In this document: piece after piece, positions 1-7,336 of the stretch
Numbering within the stretch: the first letter of the stretch is position 1
Layout of the letters: every line of letters begins with the position of its first letter
Translations under genes and position numbers: made by a program
Notes under the pieces: generated by a model
What the model was told of the DNA's origin: nothing
Database searches by the model: none
The model's input: the letters and a program-made list of their open reading frames with translations, nothing else
Assembly (NCBI GenBank): GCA_964401615.1
Contig: CAYNZF010000045.1
Location: 1-17,163 of the forward strand
DNA: 17,163 bases
From: JAXGQD01 sp964401615
Lineage (GTDB): Bacteria; Bacillota; Clostridia; Saccharofermentanales; Fastidiosipilaceae
Reading direction: 5' to 3'

Positions 1-574
1 GCTGGTTTCAAGGGTTATAGCGCGTTTTGCCCTCATTATCTCCTGAAGTCAGGAATTCATATATTTTGAATTGATAGTCAGTGATTCAAATAAGCTTTTC
101 AGCTTTCGAGGGCCTACAAAGTACAAAACAGCATCACCCACCTATCCTACCAGCGTTGACAATCTGCTGTCATCAAGTCGTGTACGTGTAATCTCTAAGT
201 TGCCATTTTTCACGTCTTTGCCAGTTTGACTGTCTTTAATTTTCGAACTCATTTGGCTTGCTCGTGATTACAAGTAAAAGGGCACAATCACATCAAACGA
301 GTCGCAGACACATCTCACAAATTAAGTCGTTAATTGATAGTCGTCGTCTGTCTGGTTCTGAGTATTTGTTCAGAACAATACGCAGACTCTTGCACTACCT
401 TCAGTCTCTTTCTCGAAACAGCTTTTCGCAAAAAGAAAATTGGTCCAAGACCTCTCGGTTTTTTTGCTTAGCAATATAATAATGATATTCACACGATAAA
501 GCAAGTTGATTAAAAAAACATTATGCATATTAGCAATTTTTTATGGAAGCACTGAACTTAGCTTAGTCTGAAAA
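1..574. other. AT-rich stretch without a convincing gene
   Basis: This end of the window, downstream of hemW, is visibly richer in A+T than the rest. The plus strand has one 73-codon frame (258-479) that starts at TTG without a ribosome site and has a low-complexity Ser/Arg product; I do not accept it. On the minus strand a frame from an ATG at 252 runs 36 codons to a TAG at 142-144 and then stays open for 30 more codons to a TGA at 49-51; both halves read like protein, so it could be a decayed gene, but I recognise no family. An 11-bp direct repeat (AATTGATAGTC) occurs at 69-79 and 332-342. A weak hairpin followed by a T-run lies at 447-465. I see no clear terminator for hemW here. Confidence 0.5.
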
Positions 575-1882
575 TCACACAAAAGCCTGGAAGACCTCGT
601 TGCCAAAGTCCAGGCCCTTGACGCTCAAACGCCAGTTTATTTCATCCGAATCTTCAGCCCTTGTGAGCACCAGAAGGCCTTGCTCAGTCAATTCGGCCAG
701 GTTTTGAAGCAGATCGGCAGGGGGATCTTCCTGAAAGCGGGTCCTGAACTCGGACAAACTGACGCCATCGCGCAGCCGTAAACCGAGCAGAAAAAATTCG
801 CGCATCGCTTCAGGGCGGTCCACTACCCATTCCTCGTCATAATAGGGATTGATCTCCATCAAGCCGGACTTGACCGAAAAGTTCACCGCGATCGCCTTCA
901 TTTCATCAAAAAAACGCAGGTATTTATCGAAATCGCGTGTGACAAGACAGCGTCTGCCAGCGACGTAGGAGGCCGCCGCGACACCGAAACCCCAGTAAGG
1001 CTCCGCCCGCCAGTAAACCTGATTGTGCCTGCTCTCGTAGCCCGGCTTGGCGAAATTTGAGACCTCGTAGTGCTTGTAGCCTTCTTCCTTCATGTATTCA
1101 CGGCAAAAGTGATACATGGCTCGTTCTTCCTCCGCTTCAGGCAAGGGCGCGTAGAGCGGATGTCGAGCTTCCGACGCTGCAAGCAAGCTGGGCTCGCCGC
1201 TTTTTGATTCTTGAAAATAGCGTTCGTAAAAGGGTGTGTTTTTTTCGATCCCCAGTGAGTAAACCGAAAAATGCGGAATATCTTCTTTGAGGAGAAAATC
1301 AAGATCGACCGCGAAATCGTCGAACTTTTGCCCGGGTAAACCAATCATCAGATCGACCGAGAGATTGCGAAAGCCGGAACGCTTGGCCTTCTTTATAGCC
1401 GCCCGCGCTGTTTCTGCATCATGCAGGCGCTCCAAACGCTTCAGCAAGTCATCGTTTAGCGATTGCACGCCCAAGCTGAGCCGGTTGACACCCGCCGCCC
1501 GATAGTCCAAAAATTTCTGCGCGTCCGCGCTGTCCGGGTTGGCCTCCATGGTGATCTCACAGTCGTCATGTAAACCATAGCTAAAGTCAAGGCTGCTTAA
1601 AATACGCTGGACTTGTGAGGCTTCCAGCAGACCGGGCGTCCCGCCCCCGAAATAGACCGAGTCCAGGCGCTCGCGTTGTTCAAATAAGTCATTCAGGGAC
1701 GACATGTAGGTAATTTCGTTGACGACCGCCTGCACATACGCTTCGATCTGCTCAGGGCCGGCCACAAACGAATAAAAATCACAATAACCGCATTTTTTGC
1801 GGCAAAACGGTATATGAATATAGGCCGCTCTCGGCCCTCTGGCCATGGGGTTATCGGGAACGAGCAAAATTTTTGAATTCAT
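575..1882 (-). CDS. hemW: HemW-like radical SAM heme chaperone
   Basis: Radical SAM protein of the HemN/HemW family, about 435 residues from the ATG at 1882. Near the N-terminus it has PFCRKKCGYCDFYS (cysteines at about 27, 31 and 34), the 4Fe-4S/SAM site. A Phe follows where true coproporphyrinogen dehydrogenases (HemN) carry a fourth Cys, which marks HemW. Glycine-rich YFGGGTP and the late HNQVYW motif, typical of HemW, are also present. HemW binds heme and is thought to deliver it to cytochromes; family members are often mislabelled coproporphyrinogen oxidase. It is somewhat longer than the usual ~380 residues, with an extra stretch before the HNxxYW region. The start is uncertain: a TTG at 1930 and an ATG at 1846 are in frame, and none has a good ribosome site. 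The chosen start overlaps the upstream DUF4276 gene by 32 bases, so the two are probably co-transcribed. Confidence 0.9.
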   Translation of the reverse strand: MNSKILLVPDNPMARGPRAAYIHIPFCRKKCGYCDFYSFVAGPEQIEAYVQAVVNEITYMSSLNDLFEQRERLDSVYFGGGTPGLLEASQVQRILSSLDFSYGLHDDCEITMEANPDSADAQKFLDYRAAGVNRLSLGVQSLNDDLLKRLERLHDAETARAAIKKAKRSGFRNLSVDLMIGLPGQKFDDFAVDLDFLLKEDIPHFSVYSLGIEKNTPFYERYFQESKSGEPSLLAASEARHPLYAPLPEAEEERAMYHFCREYMKEEGYKHYEVSNFAKPGYESRHNQVYWRAEPYWGFGVAAASYVAGRRCLVTRDFDKYLRFFDEMKAIAVNFSVKSGLMEINPYYDEEWVVDRPEAMREFFLLGLRLRDGVSLSEFRTRFQEDPPADLLQNLAELTEQGLLVLTRAEDSDEINWRLSVKGLDFGNEVFQAFV

Positions 1883-2606
1883 CTTCGCTGCTGCTTCTTT
1901 CCAATATGCTTTCGGGGTTTTCCAGGACAAATTTCAAAGCTTTGTAAAAGCGCTTGAAACTAGGCGAAACGTTGCGCTCCGGTTCTAGTAAGGGCGCGAT
2001 TTTGGCCGCCCATTCCGCTTTATACATGCCCACCGCGGGGTAGCCGGCTTCAATCAAATCATCCGCCCCGGCGCCCATCACAGCCCGCGCCAATACTTCC
2101 CAGGTTCCGCAGATACTGTCCTGCTCATACTTTTCCAAAATTTTTCGATTCGCATCCGGGTACGCCGCCAGAACCGCTTCACGGTCACCCAGGACCCAGG
2201 CTTCCAGTTCCTCAACCGCCAAACCGATAATGAGGGATTTTTTTGGCGCTATACTGCGGGCGGTAGAGCGGATACTGTTGAATAACTTACGATTGTCGTG
2301 GTCGTCGCTGTCCAAGATGACTAAAATCAGGTCCGCGCCTTCTCCTGCCGATAGAGTCTTGTAGGCGCGCAGTTTAGCCGGAAAAAGGCCCAGCAGACTC
2401 GAGGTATAAGGATCCGGTTTTTTATCTAATTCCTTGGGTAAATTACCGATCCCGCGATGCGGGCGGATCAGCAGGTTCCAAGTGGTTTCCGGGTCAGTCT
2501 TTTCTTGTGCAGCCAAAACTTTTTCGAGCAGACCCGCCATAATCATGCCCCCTGAGCGATCCTCCACCAGGGCTTCGATTTGAAAGCTTGTTTGCTTCTT
2601 ACTCAT
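1851..2606 (-). CDS. DUF4276 family protein with TOPRIM-like motifs
   Basis: A soluble protein of 251 residues from the ATG at 2606. I match it to DUF4276 by the early strand motif IEALVEDRSGG (acidic pair at about residues 15-16), the later LVILDSDDHDN (Asp at about 99, 101 and 102) and GLAVEELEAWVLGD (residues about 128-141). A Glu after the first strand and a DxD after a later strand are the metal-binding hallmarks of TOPRIM nuclease/primase folds, so a nuclease role is a reasonable inference, not a proven one. A longer in-frame start at 2654 would lie inside the ATPase gene and gives an unlikely N-terminus. The ATG overlaps the ATPase stop by 8 bases (ATGAGTAA) without its own strong ribosome site, which suggests translational coupling. 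The pair resembles an OLD-type ATPase-nuclease split into two genes. Confidence 0.8.
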   Translation of the reverse strand: MSKKQTSFQIEALVEDRSGGMIMAGLLEKVLAAQEKTDPETTWNLLIRPHRGIGNLPKELDKKPDPYTSSLLGLFPAKLRAYKTLSAGEGADLILVILDSDDHDNRKLFNSIRSTARSIAPKKSLIIGLAVEELEAWVLGDREAVLAAYPDANRKILEKYEQDSICGTWEVLARAVMGAGADDLIEAGYPAVGMYKAEWAAKIAPLLEPERNVSPSFKRFYKALKFVLENPESILERSSSEDEFKNFARSR

Positions 2607-3948
2607 AGACAAAGTCACTGTCCACGTCAAAATGGCCGGCGTACCAGAGGGCACCTAATCCGATGCCTTCCTTGTACATGGCACGTACGATCGGAGAAGC
2701 AGCAATACAGGTGGCCTTGCTGCCGGAGTGGATGATTTCGGCCTCATTGGCCTCTTCTTCATCATCTGCCGCAATGGGGCTGACCGGCGCGATGTCTTCC
2801 ACCATTTGCAGGTAGCTGCGTTTGACTCCTTCTTTGGGTCTTTTAAGGACCCAGACCTCCAGTGGGTTGAGCGCTTCGAGCAAAATAGAACTGTGCGTCG
2901 AAAACAGGAGCTGCGTTTCGCCCGGGCGCATTGCATAATCACGGAAGGCATTGCCCAATTCTTCCACCATATCGTGGTAAAGCCCCACGTCGGGGTTCTC
3001 CAGTAAGATCAGCGGCCGAGGCTTGGGGTCTTGGAGCAGTAAGAGGATGATGAACAATTTACTTTCCCCGCTGGTGATTCCGCGGTCCAGCAGGAGATCA
3101 CCCATGCGTTGGGTGCTGGGAATGCGGTCTTCGATCCGCTGCATCATCCTTCTGAATTCTTTGTGGTCTTCCTGCTTGAGATACGAGAGCACATTGCGCA
3201 CATTGGCGGCGTTCCGGTCGATGTGGCGGTGGCCGCCTTGCTCAATCAAAACTTTTCCTCGTCCGTTGCCCTTACCATCCGCAAGCTCACGCAAGTAAAA
3301 AATGCCGGTGATGAATTGATAGAGACTGCGCAAACCTTTGTATTTGAGCATTTTGCCAAAACTGGCCAGGGCCGGGCTCTTCACATCGACAAATTCGATT
3401 TCTTCCCACTGCGCGTCGCTCAGAATGCCGCCTTTGCCCTGTTTGAACTCCATGAGCAGTTGAGGGACCGGTGCGAGCTTCGCCTTGAACTGGGCATGCT
3501 CACAGCTGCCCTTGATGCACTGCTCGATGTCTTTATTCACCGGAATGCTGAGCACTTTTTCACTTTCGACCTGGGGACGGCCGTAGGCATCACTGGTCAA
3601 TTCCAGACTGTAGTTGAGCAGTTCATCAGACCAGGGCGTCAAATAGAGAAGTTCGAAGCTGACATTGCCCTCCGTGCCTTTGGTGTGCAGTTTAGAAAAA
3701 CCACCGCGATTATATAGAGTGGAGGCATAGGGCACATTGAAGCGCAGACAATCGCCTAAGAAATCCAGGGCCTCGAAAAAAAATGATTTTCCGCTATTGT
3801 TACGTCCGATGATGGCGGACATGCGCTTTAAGGGAAAATGCGTCTTGCCCACCTTTTGAATGTTGTGCTCCGTCAGATCCGCCGCGGTTATTCCAAAGTC
3901 GAATTCTTCCAGGAGGGCGAAATTCTTAATACTGACACCTATCAACAA
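2599..3948 (-). CDS. AAA/ABC-type ATPase, OLD/RecF-like, partner of DUF4276
   Basis: About 449 residues from the TTG at 3948. Walker A is GRNNSGKS (about 48-55). The ABC-type signature is degenerate, GITSGESK (about 290-297), Walker B is LILLENPD (about 313-320, catalytic Glu 317) and the switch His lies in FSTHSS (His 352). This order, with a middle segment of about 230 residues, fits the AAA_21/OLD-type SMC-like ATPases that pair with nuclease partners. I prefer the TTG start because AAAGGTGG lies 8 bases upstream and the protein then begins LIGVSIKNF, the usual N-terminal strand of the family. An ATG at 4023 gives 25 more residues but has no ribosome site. The C-terminus carries an acidic run (about residues 395-404). 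It overlaps the DUF4276 gene, so both should be made together. A defence role is inferred from family and pairing only. Confidence 0.85.
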   Translation of the reverse strand: MLIGVSIKNFALLEEFDFGITAADLTEHNIQKVGKTHFPLKRMSAIIGRNNSGKSFFFEALDFLGDCLRFNVPYASTLYNRGGFSKLHTKGTEGNVSFELLYLTPWSDELLNYSLELTSDAYGRPQVESEKVLSIPVNKDIEQCIKGSCEHAQFKAKLAPVPQLLMEFKQGKGGILSDAQWEEIEFVDVKSPALASFGKMLKYKGLRSLYQFITGIFYLRELADGKGNGRGKVLIEQGGHRHIDRNAANVRNVLSYLKQEDHKEFRRMMQRIEDRIPSTQRMGDLLLDRGITSGESKLFIILLLLQDPKPRPLILLENPDVGLYHDMVEELGNAFRDYAMRPGETQLLFSTHSSILLEALNPLEVWVLKRPKEGVKRSYLQMVEDIAPVSPIAADDEEEANEAEIIHSGSKATCIAASPIVRAMYKEGIGLGALWYAGHFDVDSDFVYE

Positions 3949-3956
3949 AGCCTGTA

Positions 3957-3964
3957 CCACCTTT
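3957..3964 (-). promoter_or_regulatory. Ribosome binding site deciding the ATPase start
   Basis: Minus-strand AAAGGTGG matches AAAGGAGG at 7 of 8 positions and ends 8 bases before the TTG at 3948. The upstream ATG at 4023 has nothing similar, so this site favours the shorter protein. Confidence 0.5.
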
Positions 3965-4124
3965 CCATTGAATATGACCGATAGATTTTGACTCCGCTTA
4001 CTTTTCTGGGTCGGAGGCTGCATCGCGACGGTTACTCAGGCCGGCGCCAACGGCAGTTCGTGCTCGCACAAAGTATGTTTCCGAATATTTATCTTTCGCC
4101 TTATGAAGGCGAGCCGCTTGATGA

Positions 4125-5381
4125 TCAGGCGGCCTTCAGGCCCACAACACCTTTCTGCGTGACCGTCAACAAGATGTAGGCTACCGCGTTGATACGCCGC
4201 TCCAATTCTCCTTCAGGCAGAACTGTTTCAAGGTAGGCGCTGTTGTCACTGTTGGTGTTTGAAATCTGACCATTAGTTCCAATAAAGGCCGGCAAACTTG
4301 ATTCTTTGATGTCCTCAATTTTTTCACCCGCGTAATTTCCGCCCTGGAAAAAAACCGTAGGAATGTCAATACTGTCAAAAGGCAGGTAGTCGCCTTCATT
4401 GAGTGTGAATTCGCGGTAAATGTGCCCTTCTCCATAACCGGGCACGGTCACCTGAAAACCGGCTTGATTGGTGTAGACTCCGACACCCAGCTCCTGATAC
4501 AAGTCTGACTGCAAGACGATGTCCGTGGTTTCATAGAGCTTTCTGCGCATCAGATACTTATGGTTGGGTATAAGTGAATTGCGGCCGGAATGCCCGTAGA
4601 GCTTTTCACCGGCATAGATTGCGTCAACGATGTAAACCCCTTCGATATTTTCCACCTCATCGGCAATGCTGGTCGCGTACTGTAGTGAACCTTGAAATCC
4701 TGCATAACGCGCGCCGAAGAAAACGACTGTAATATCGAAAGGACTTGTGTAATTTTTAAACTCTTTTAAAACCGTAAGCAGAGCAGCGACACCGGAGGCA
4801 TTGTCATTGATGCCGTCGAAATCAGGCATATCCGCGCGGTTGGCCGTCGAGGCGAGCGTATCGTAATGCGCTCCGTAAATGATCTCTCTTCTGATGACCC
4901 CGCCGGGGAAAGTCGATACTTCTGCGGTGGAGGCAGCGGGAGTGCGTGCGGTCGTGGTTTCACCGACTTCTGTTTCTTGGGTGTTGATGCCCGGCACATA
5001 AGTCGAATCCAGAGCCGGATCATTGTTTAAAAAAGCCATGGGGTCGGGGTTTTCCGGGTCGGCGCGAAATCCTGAGCCTTCGATTCGGACCACGATATTT
5101 TTACTCATGTTCGACGCGTTGGCAGGATCAGAAAACTCCTGAATTTTATAGTCGTAACCCAATTTATCCAGTTCTTCCTCGATCAGCTGGGCCGCCTGCA
5201 GCTCGCCTTGTGAATACGGACTGCGGAACGGGACTTCAGCGGCAAAGGACTCGGCCCATTCGGCCCCGTATGATCCATAGTCCGCGACCAAACTCGTCGT
5301 GTCGTCAGCCGAACACGCTGACACGAGCATACTCAGACTGACAAGCAGTATGATCAGCCTATTTTTAAATTGACTCCTCAT
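4125..5381 (-). CDS. M28 family peptidase-like lipoprotein, active site degraded
   Basis: A 418-residue secreted lipoprotein. The N-terminus has a positive start, a hydrophobic stretch and the lipobox MLVSAC (Cys 23 lipidated), so it should be anchored outside the cell membrane. The body follows the M28 aminopeptidase fold: GAHYDT (His 172), DGINDNASG (Asp 193) and VDAIYAG (Asp 253), a ligand pattern for two zinc ions. Where active members have a Glu-Glu pair (general base plus zinc ligand) in FFGAEExG, this protein reads FFGARYAG (Arg 225, Tyr 226). The final zinc-ligand His of the HTxxD motif is replaced by Asn 375 (NTNSD). The frame is intact and reads cleanly, so this looks like a maintained non-catalytic relative rather than a pseudogene. 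A Thr/Ala-rich insert lies at about 135-155. The ribosome site AAGGA sits 8 bases before the ATG, and a good sigma-A promoter lies upstream. Confidence 0.85.
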   Translation of the reverse strand: MRSQFKNRLIILLVSLSMLVSACSADDTTSLVADYGSYGAEWAESFAAEVPFRSPYSQGELQAAQLIEEELDKLGYDYKIQEFSDPANASNMSKNIVVRIEGSGFRADPENPDPMAFLNNDPALDSTYVPGINTQETEVGETTTARTPAASTAEVSTFPGGVIRREIIYGAHYDTLASTANRADMPDFDGINDNASGVAALLTVLKEFKNYTSPFDITVVFFGARYAGFQGSLQYATSIADEVENIEGVYIVDAIYAGEKLYGHSGRNSLIPNHKYLMRRKLYETTDIVLQSDLYQELGVGVYTNQAGFQVTVPGYGEGHIYREFTLNEGDYLPFDSIDIPTVFFQGGNYAGEKIEDIKESSLPAFIGTNGQISNTNSDNSAYLETVLPEGELERRINAVAYILLTVTQKGVVGLKAA

Positions 5382-5414
5382 TAACGGCGTCCTTTCATTT
5401 CGAATACTCTTCTC

Positions 5415-5443
5415 ATTCTAGTCTTTTTCACTGAGCAGTTCAA
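5415..5443 (-). promoter_or_regulatory. Sigma-A promoter of the M28-like lipoprotein gene
   Basis: On the minus strand TTGAAC (5443-5438) and TAGAAT (5420-5415) are separated by exactly 17 bases. Directly upstream lies a pure A/T stretch with the inverted repeat ATAAAT/ATTTAT (5448-5463), in the place of an UP element. The transcript would have a leader of about 28 bases containing the AAGGA site. Confidence 0.7.
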
Positions 5444-5491
5444 ATTGATAAATTTATATTTATTAGATCTTCAAATCACTTTTTCAATCTA

Positions 5492-6010
5492 TCAGTGCAG
5501 GTAAGGAAAAAGTTCACGCGTCATCAGCCTTTTGGCCATTGTGAGTACATGATCGTAAATCAATATCAGGATGACCAGGGCCAGAGGCCAAAGCCCGGAG
5601 AGAATACCCAGCCGCTCTCGTAATGGGTTGAAGGCACGGCCCAGCACCCACTCCGCCAGCACGTAGCGGGCAATCAGGGCGAATCCGACGGCGGCCACGG
5701 TTTTTAAGAAATAATCCTTCCACAGAGGCCACGCTTTAGTAAAGCAGAGCCACTCGATGCCCATTTTTATAAAGACCCACAGGCCGTAAGCAAGTAAAAA
5801 CGGCCCGCTGGGCAAAGGTCCCAAGGTCGTAACGGCAATCAGACCCAGAGCCAGATAAGCTAAAACAGCCCAGAGCAAACCGCAGAGGAGCAGTACAGCC
5901 ATCAACACCGAGGCTGCGACCGTGAAAAAAAAGGCATCCCCTGTGGGGCTGAAATGTACCGCCACAAGGGAAAGATACATAAGCGCCACCGACAGGGCAG
6001 CCCTGACCAT
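5492..6010 (-). CDS. Small polytopic membrane protein of unknown function
   Basis: About 172 residues from the ATG at 6010, mostly hydrophobic, with about five to six predicted membrane segments. Hydrophobic stretches run through the first 20 residues, about 25-60 (two segments), about 65-85, about 97-120 and about 133-152, followed by a basic C-terminal tail that probably lies inside the cell. I recognise no family and see no conserved catalytic motif. A GTG at 6055 is also in frame and would make the gene overlap the J-protein gene by 23 bases, but the G-run before it touches the start codon, so spacing is wrong. The ATG at 6010 has only a weak ribosome site. It closely follows the J-protein gene with no terminator between, so they probably share a transcript. 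Confidence 0.65.
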   Translation of the reverse strand: MVRAALSVALMYLSLVAVHFSPTGDAFFFTVAASVLMAVLLLCGLLWAVLAYLALGLIAVTTLGPLPSGPFLLAYGLWVFIKMGIEWLCFTKAWPLWKDYFLKTVAAVGFALIARYVLAEWVLGRAFNPLRERLGILSGLWPLALVILILIYDHVLTMAKRLMTRELFPYLH

Positions 6011-6032
6011 ATGCTTCAGTCGTATTGATTGA

Positions 6033-6518
6033 TCAGCAGCAGCTACAGAGGTCACCCCCCATGCATTCGCAGCAGCTGTCTAAACAGAAGCACATGCAAA
6101 GGTCACTGCAGCAGCCGCCTCTCCTTCCACCCGTTCCACGGTTGTAATTGTAAAAATTGCGGTCGTTGGGGTTTTGCCTGCTGTTTCCCCAAAAACTATA
6201 ATTGGATTGTTGATTGCCCGGACCGCTTGTCCCCGGATCAGCCTGCCCCCACACGGGTCCCGAACTCGCCTGCGTACTGCCATGACCATAGCTGTAGCTG
6301 TTTTTACCGGAAGCCGTCGAACCGTCATGACGCGTCAGATAATCATACGCGACATTGATTTCCTGCATCTTGTTATGCGCCACATCCTCTAACGGGTGAT
6401 TGCGATAATTGTCAGGATGGTATTTTTTCGCCAGCATAATGTAAGCGTCACGAATTTCTTCCTGGCTCGCACTCTGCCTCACACCTAAAACTTCATAAGG
6501 ATTTGTGATAGTGTCCAT
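6033..6518 (-). CDS. J-domain protein with Cys-rich C-terminal tail
   Basis: 161 residues. Residues 5-64 form a J-domain (NPYEVLGV, HPD at 34-36, NVAYDYL), the part that stimulates the ATPase of an Hsp70 (DnaK). It lacks the Gly/Phe, zinc-finger and substrate-binding parts of full DnaJ. The middle (about 66-130) is low in complexity and rich in Gly, Ser, Asn and Tyr. The last 26 residues hold 11 cysteines, including DSCCECMGGDLCSCC. Such a tail could bind metal or be lipidated; this is inference. I recall similar J-proteins beside DUF5685 genes in Firmicutes, which fits the neighbourhood. The ribosome site AAGGAAG lies about 7 bases before the ATG. Confidence 0.88.
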   Translation of the reverse strand: MDTITNPYEVLGVRQSASQEEIRDAYIMLAKKYHPDNYRNHPLEDVAHNKMQEINVAYDYLTRHDGSTASGKNSYSYGHGSTQASSGPVWGQADPGTSGPGNQQSNYSFWGNSRQNPNDRNFYNYNRGTGGRRGGCCSDLCMCFCLDSCCECMGGDLCSCC

Positions 6519-6566
6519 TACGGTTCTTCCTTCTGCGACTAAGCGCTCATTACTCCGGTCTTAGCT

Positions 6567-6595
6567 ATTATAAAGACTGTGGAGGCGTTTTGCCA
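6567..6595 (-). promoter_or_regulatory. Possible internal promoter before the J-protein gene
   Basis: A perfect minus-strand TATAAT (6572-6567) is preceded at 17 bases by TGGCAA (6595-6590), which matches the -35 consensus at only 3 of 6 positions. It lies in the 86-base gap between ywaF and the J-protein gene. No terminator is seen there, so it would add to read-through rather than replace it. Confidence 0.4.
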
Positions 6596-6604
6596 TTGAC
6601 AAAT

Positions 6605-7336
6605 TTATGAAGATCGTGGCAAAACTCGCACCGTTCGCTTTCCGAAGACGTACGTCAGCCACAGCAGCAAGTTATAGAGGCCAAAGAGCACGCTCAGGTA
6701 AATCCCGCGCGGCCAGGTCTGGAAAAATTCCGTGAAGATCGGTGAAAACTCAAAATACGCGTAGTTCATGCGCAGGGCCGGGTTGGCTGCGAGAATCACC
6801 AAATTCGCCAGATTCAGAAAAATCACGATTTTGATCAGTTCGGCCTTCGTGAACGCGTAGTCCGCGGCCGCGAGCAAATATGTGACCGTCCAGATCATCA
6901 AAGTGTGCCCCAAAAAATACGCGAAATTAGTGATGTGAGGAAAACGAAAAGCCTCCATCACCGGAATCAGCAGGGCGACGATCGAACCGTAACCCCCCAG
7001 ATAAATGGAGATGCTTTTGGCAAAAGTCCACTTGCTCAGCAAAGCGAAAATCATCGCCAGTTCAGCAATGCGGCAATGGTACAGCGGCAGCCCGGCCGCC
7101 CTGATCGCGGCATCTCCCGTCATAAACCAGCCGTAAAGCAGCGTCTGAACCACGATCAAGCTGACGGCCATCCAGTAGGGCAGCGCCTTCCACGCGTGAA
7201 GCCTGGCTCTATATTTGATAATGCAAAACACACCGGCGGCTGCGCAGAGCAAAATCGCGATGTGCTGCAGGCTGAACATGGGAAAGACAAAGTCATCCGC
7301 TTCATGACGAAAAAAGAAGGCCAAGGCGGCGCTCAT
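6605..7336 (-). CDS. YwaF/TMEM164 family membrane protein (TIGR02206-like)
   Basis: About 243 residues with about six to seven membrane segments. It matches the bacterial YwaF family through MFSLQHIAILL (about 20-30), GLPLYHCRIAE (about 82-92), GYGSIVALLIP (about 115-125), FLGHTLMIW (about 141-149) and the late NYAYF...TWPRGIYL region. The animal relative TMEM164 is reported to be a lipid acyltransferase that uses a conserved Cys and His; here Cys 88 and His 144 sit in the matching motifs with similar spacing. Whether this bacterial member is an enzyme is not known to me. In the usual family motif (LPLHLC) the His stands two before the Cys; here it is one before. The start ATG overlaps the DUF5685 stop as ATGA, a sign of translational coupling; an upstream in-frame ATG at 7414 gives an Arg-rich unlikely leader. 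Confidence 0.82.
   Translation of the reverse strand: MSAALAFFFRHEADDFVFPMFSLQHIAILLCAAAGVFCIIKYRARLHAWKALPYWMAVSLIVVQTLLYGWFMTGDAAIRAAGLPLYHCRIAELAMIFALLSKWTFAKSISIYLGGYGSIVALLIPVMEAFRFPHITNFAYFLGHTLMIWTVTYLLAAADYAFTKAELIKIVIFLNLANLVILAANPALRMNYAYFEFSPIFTEFFQTWPRGIYLSVLFGLYNLLLWLTYVFGKRTVRVLPRSS

Noticed and set aside
258..479. 73-codon plus-strand frame in the AT-rich end
   Set aside because: Starts at TTG with no ribosome site, product is low-complexity Ser/Arg, no family resemblance, and a terminator-like hairpin lies inside it.
3109..3717. 202-codon plus-strand frame
   Set aside because: Lies wholly antisense to the ATPase gene, whose motifs are clear; the product has no recognisable domain and no ribosome site.
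4097..4111. CGCCTT-ATG-AAGGCG hairpin as terminator of the M28-like gene
   Set aside because: Perfect 6-bp stem but no T-run follows on the minus strand, so it is not a normal intrinsic terminator.
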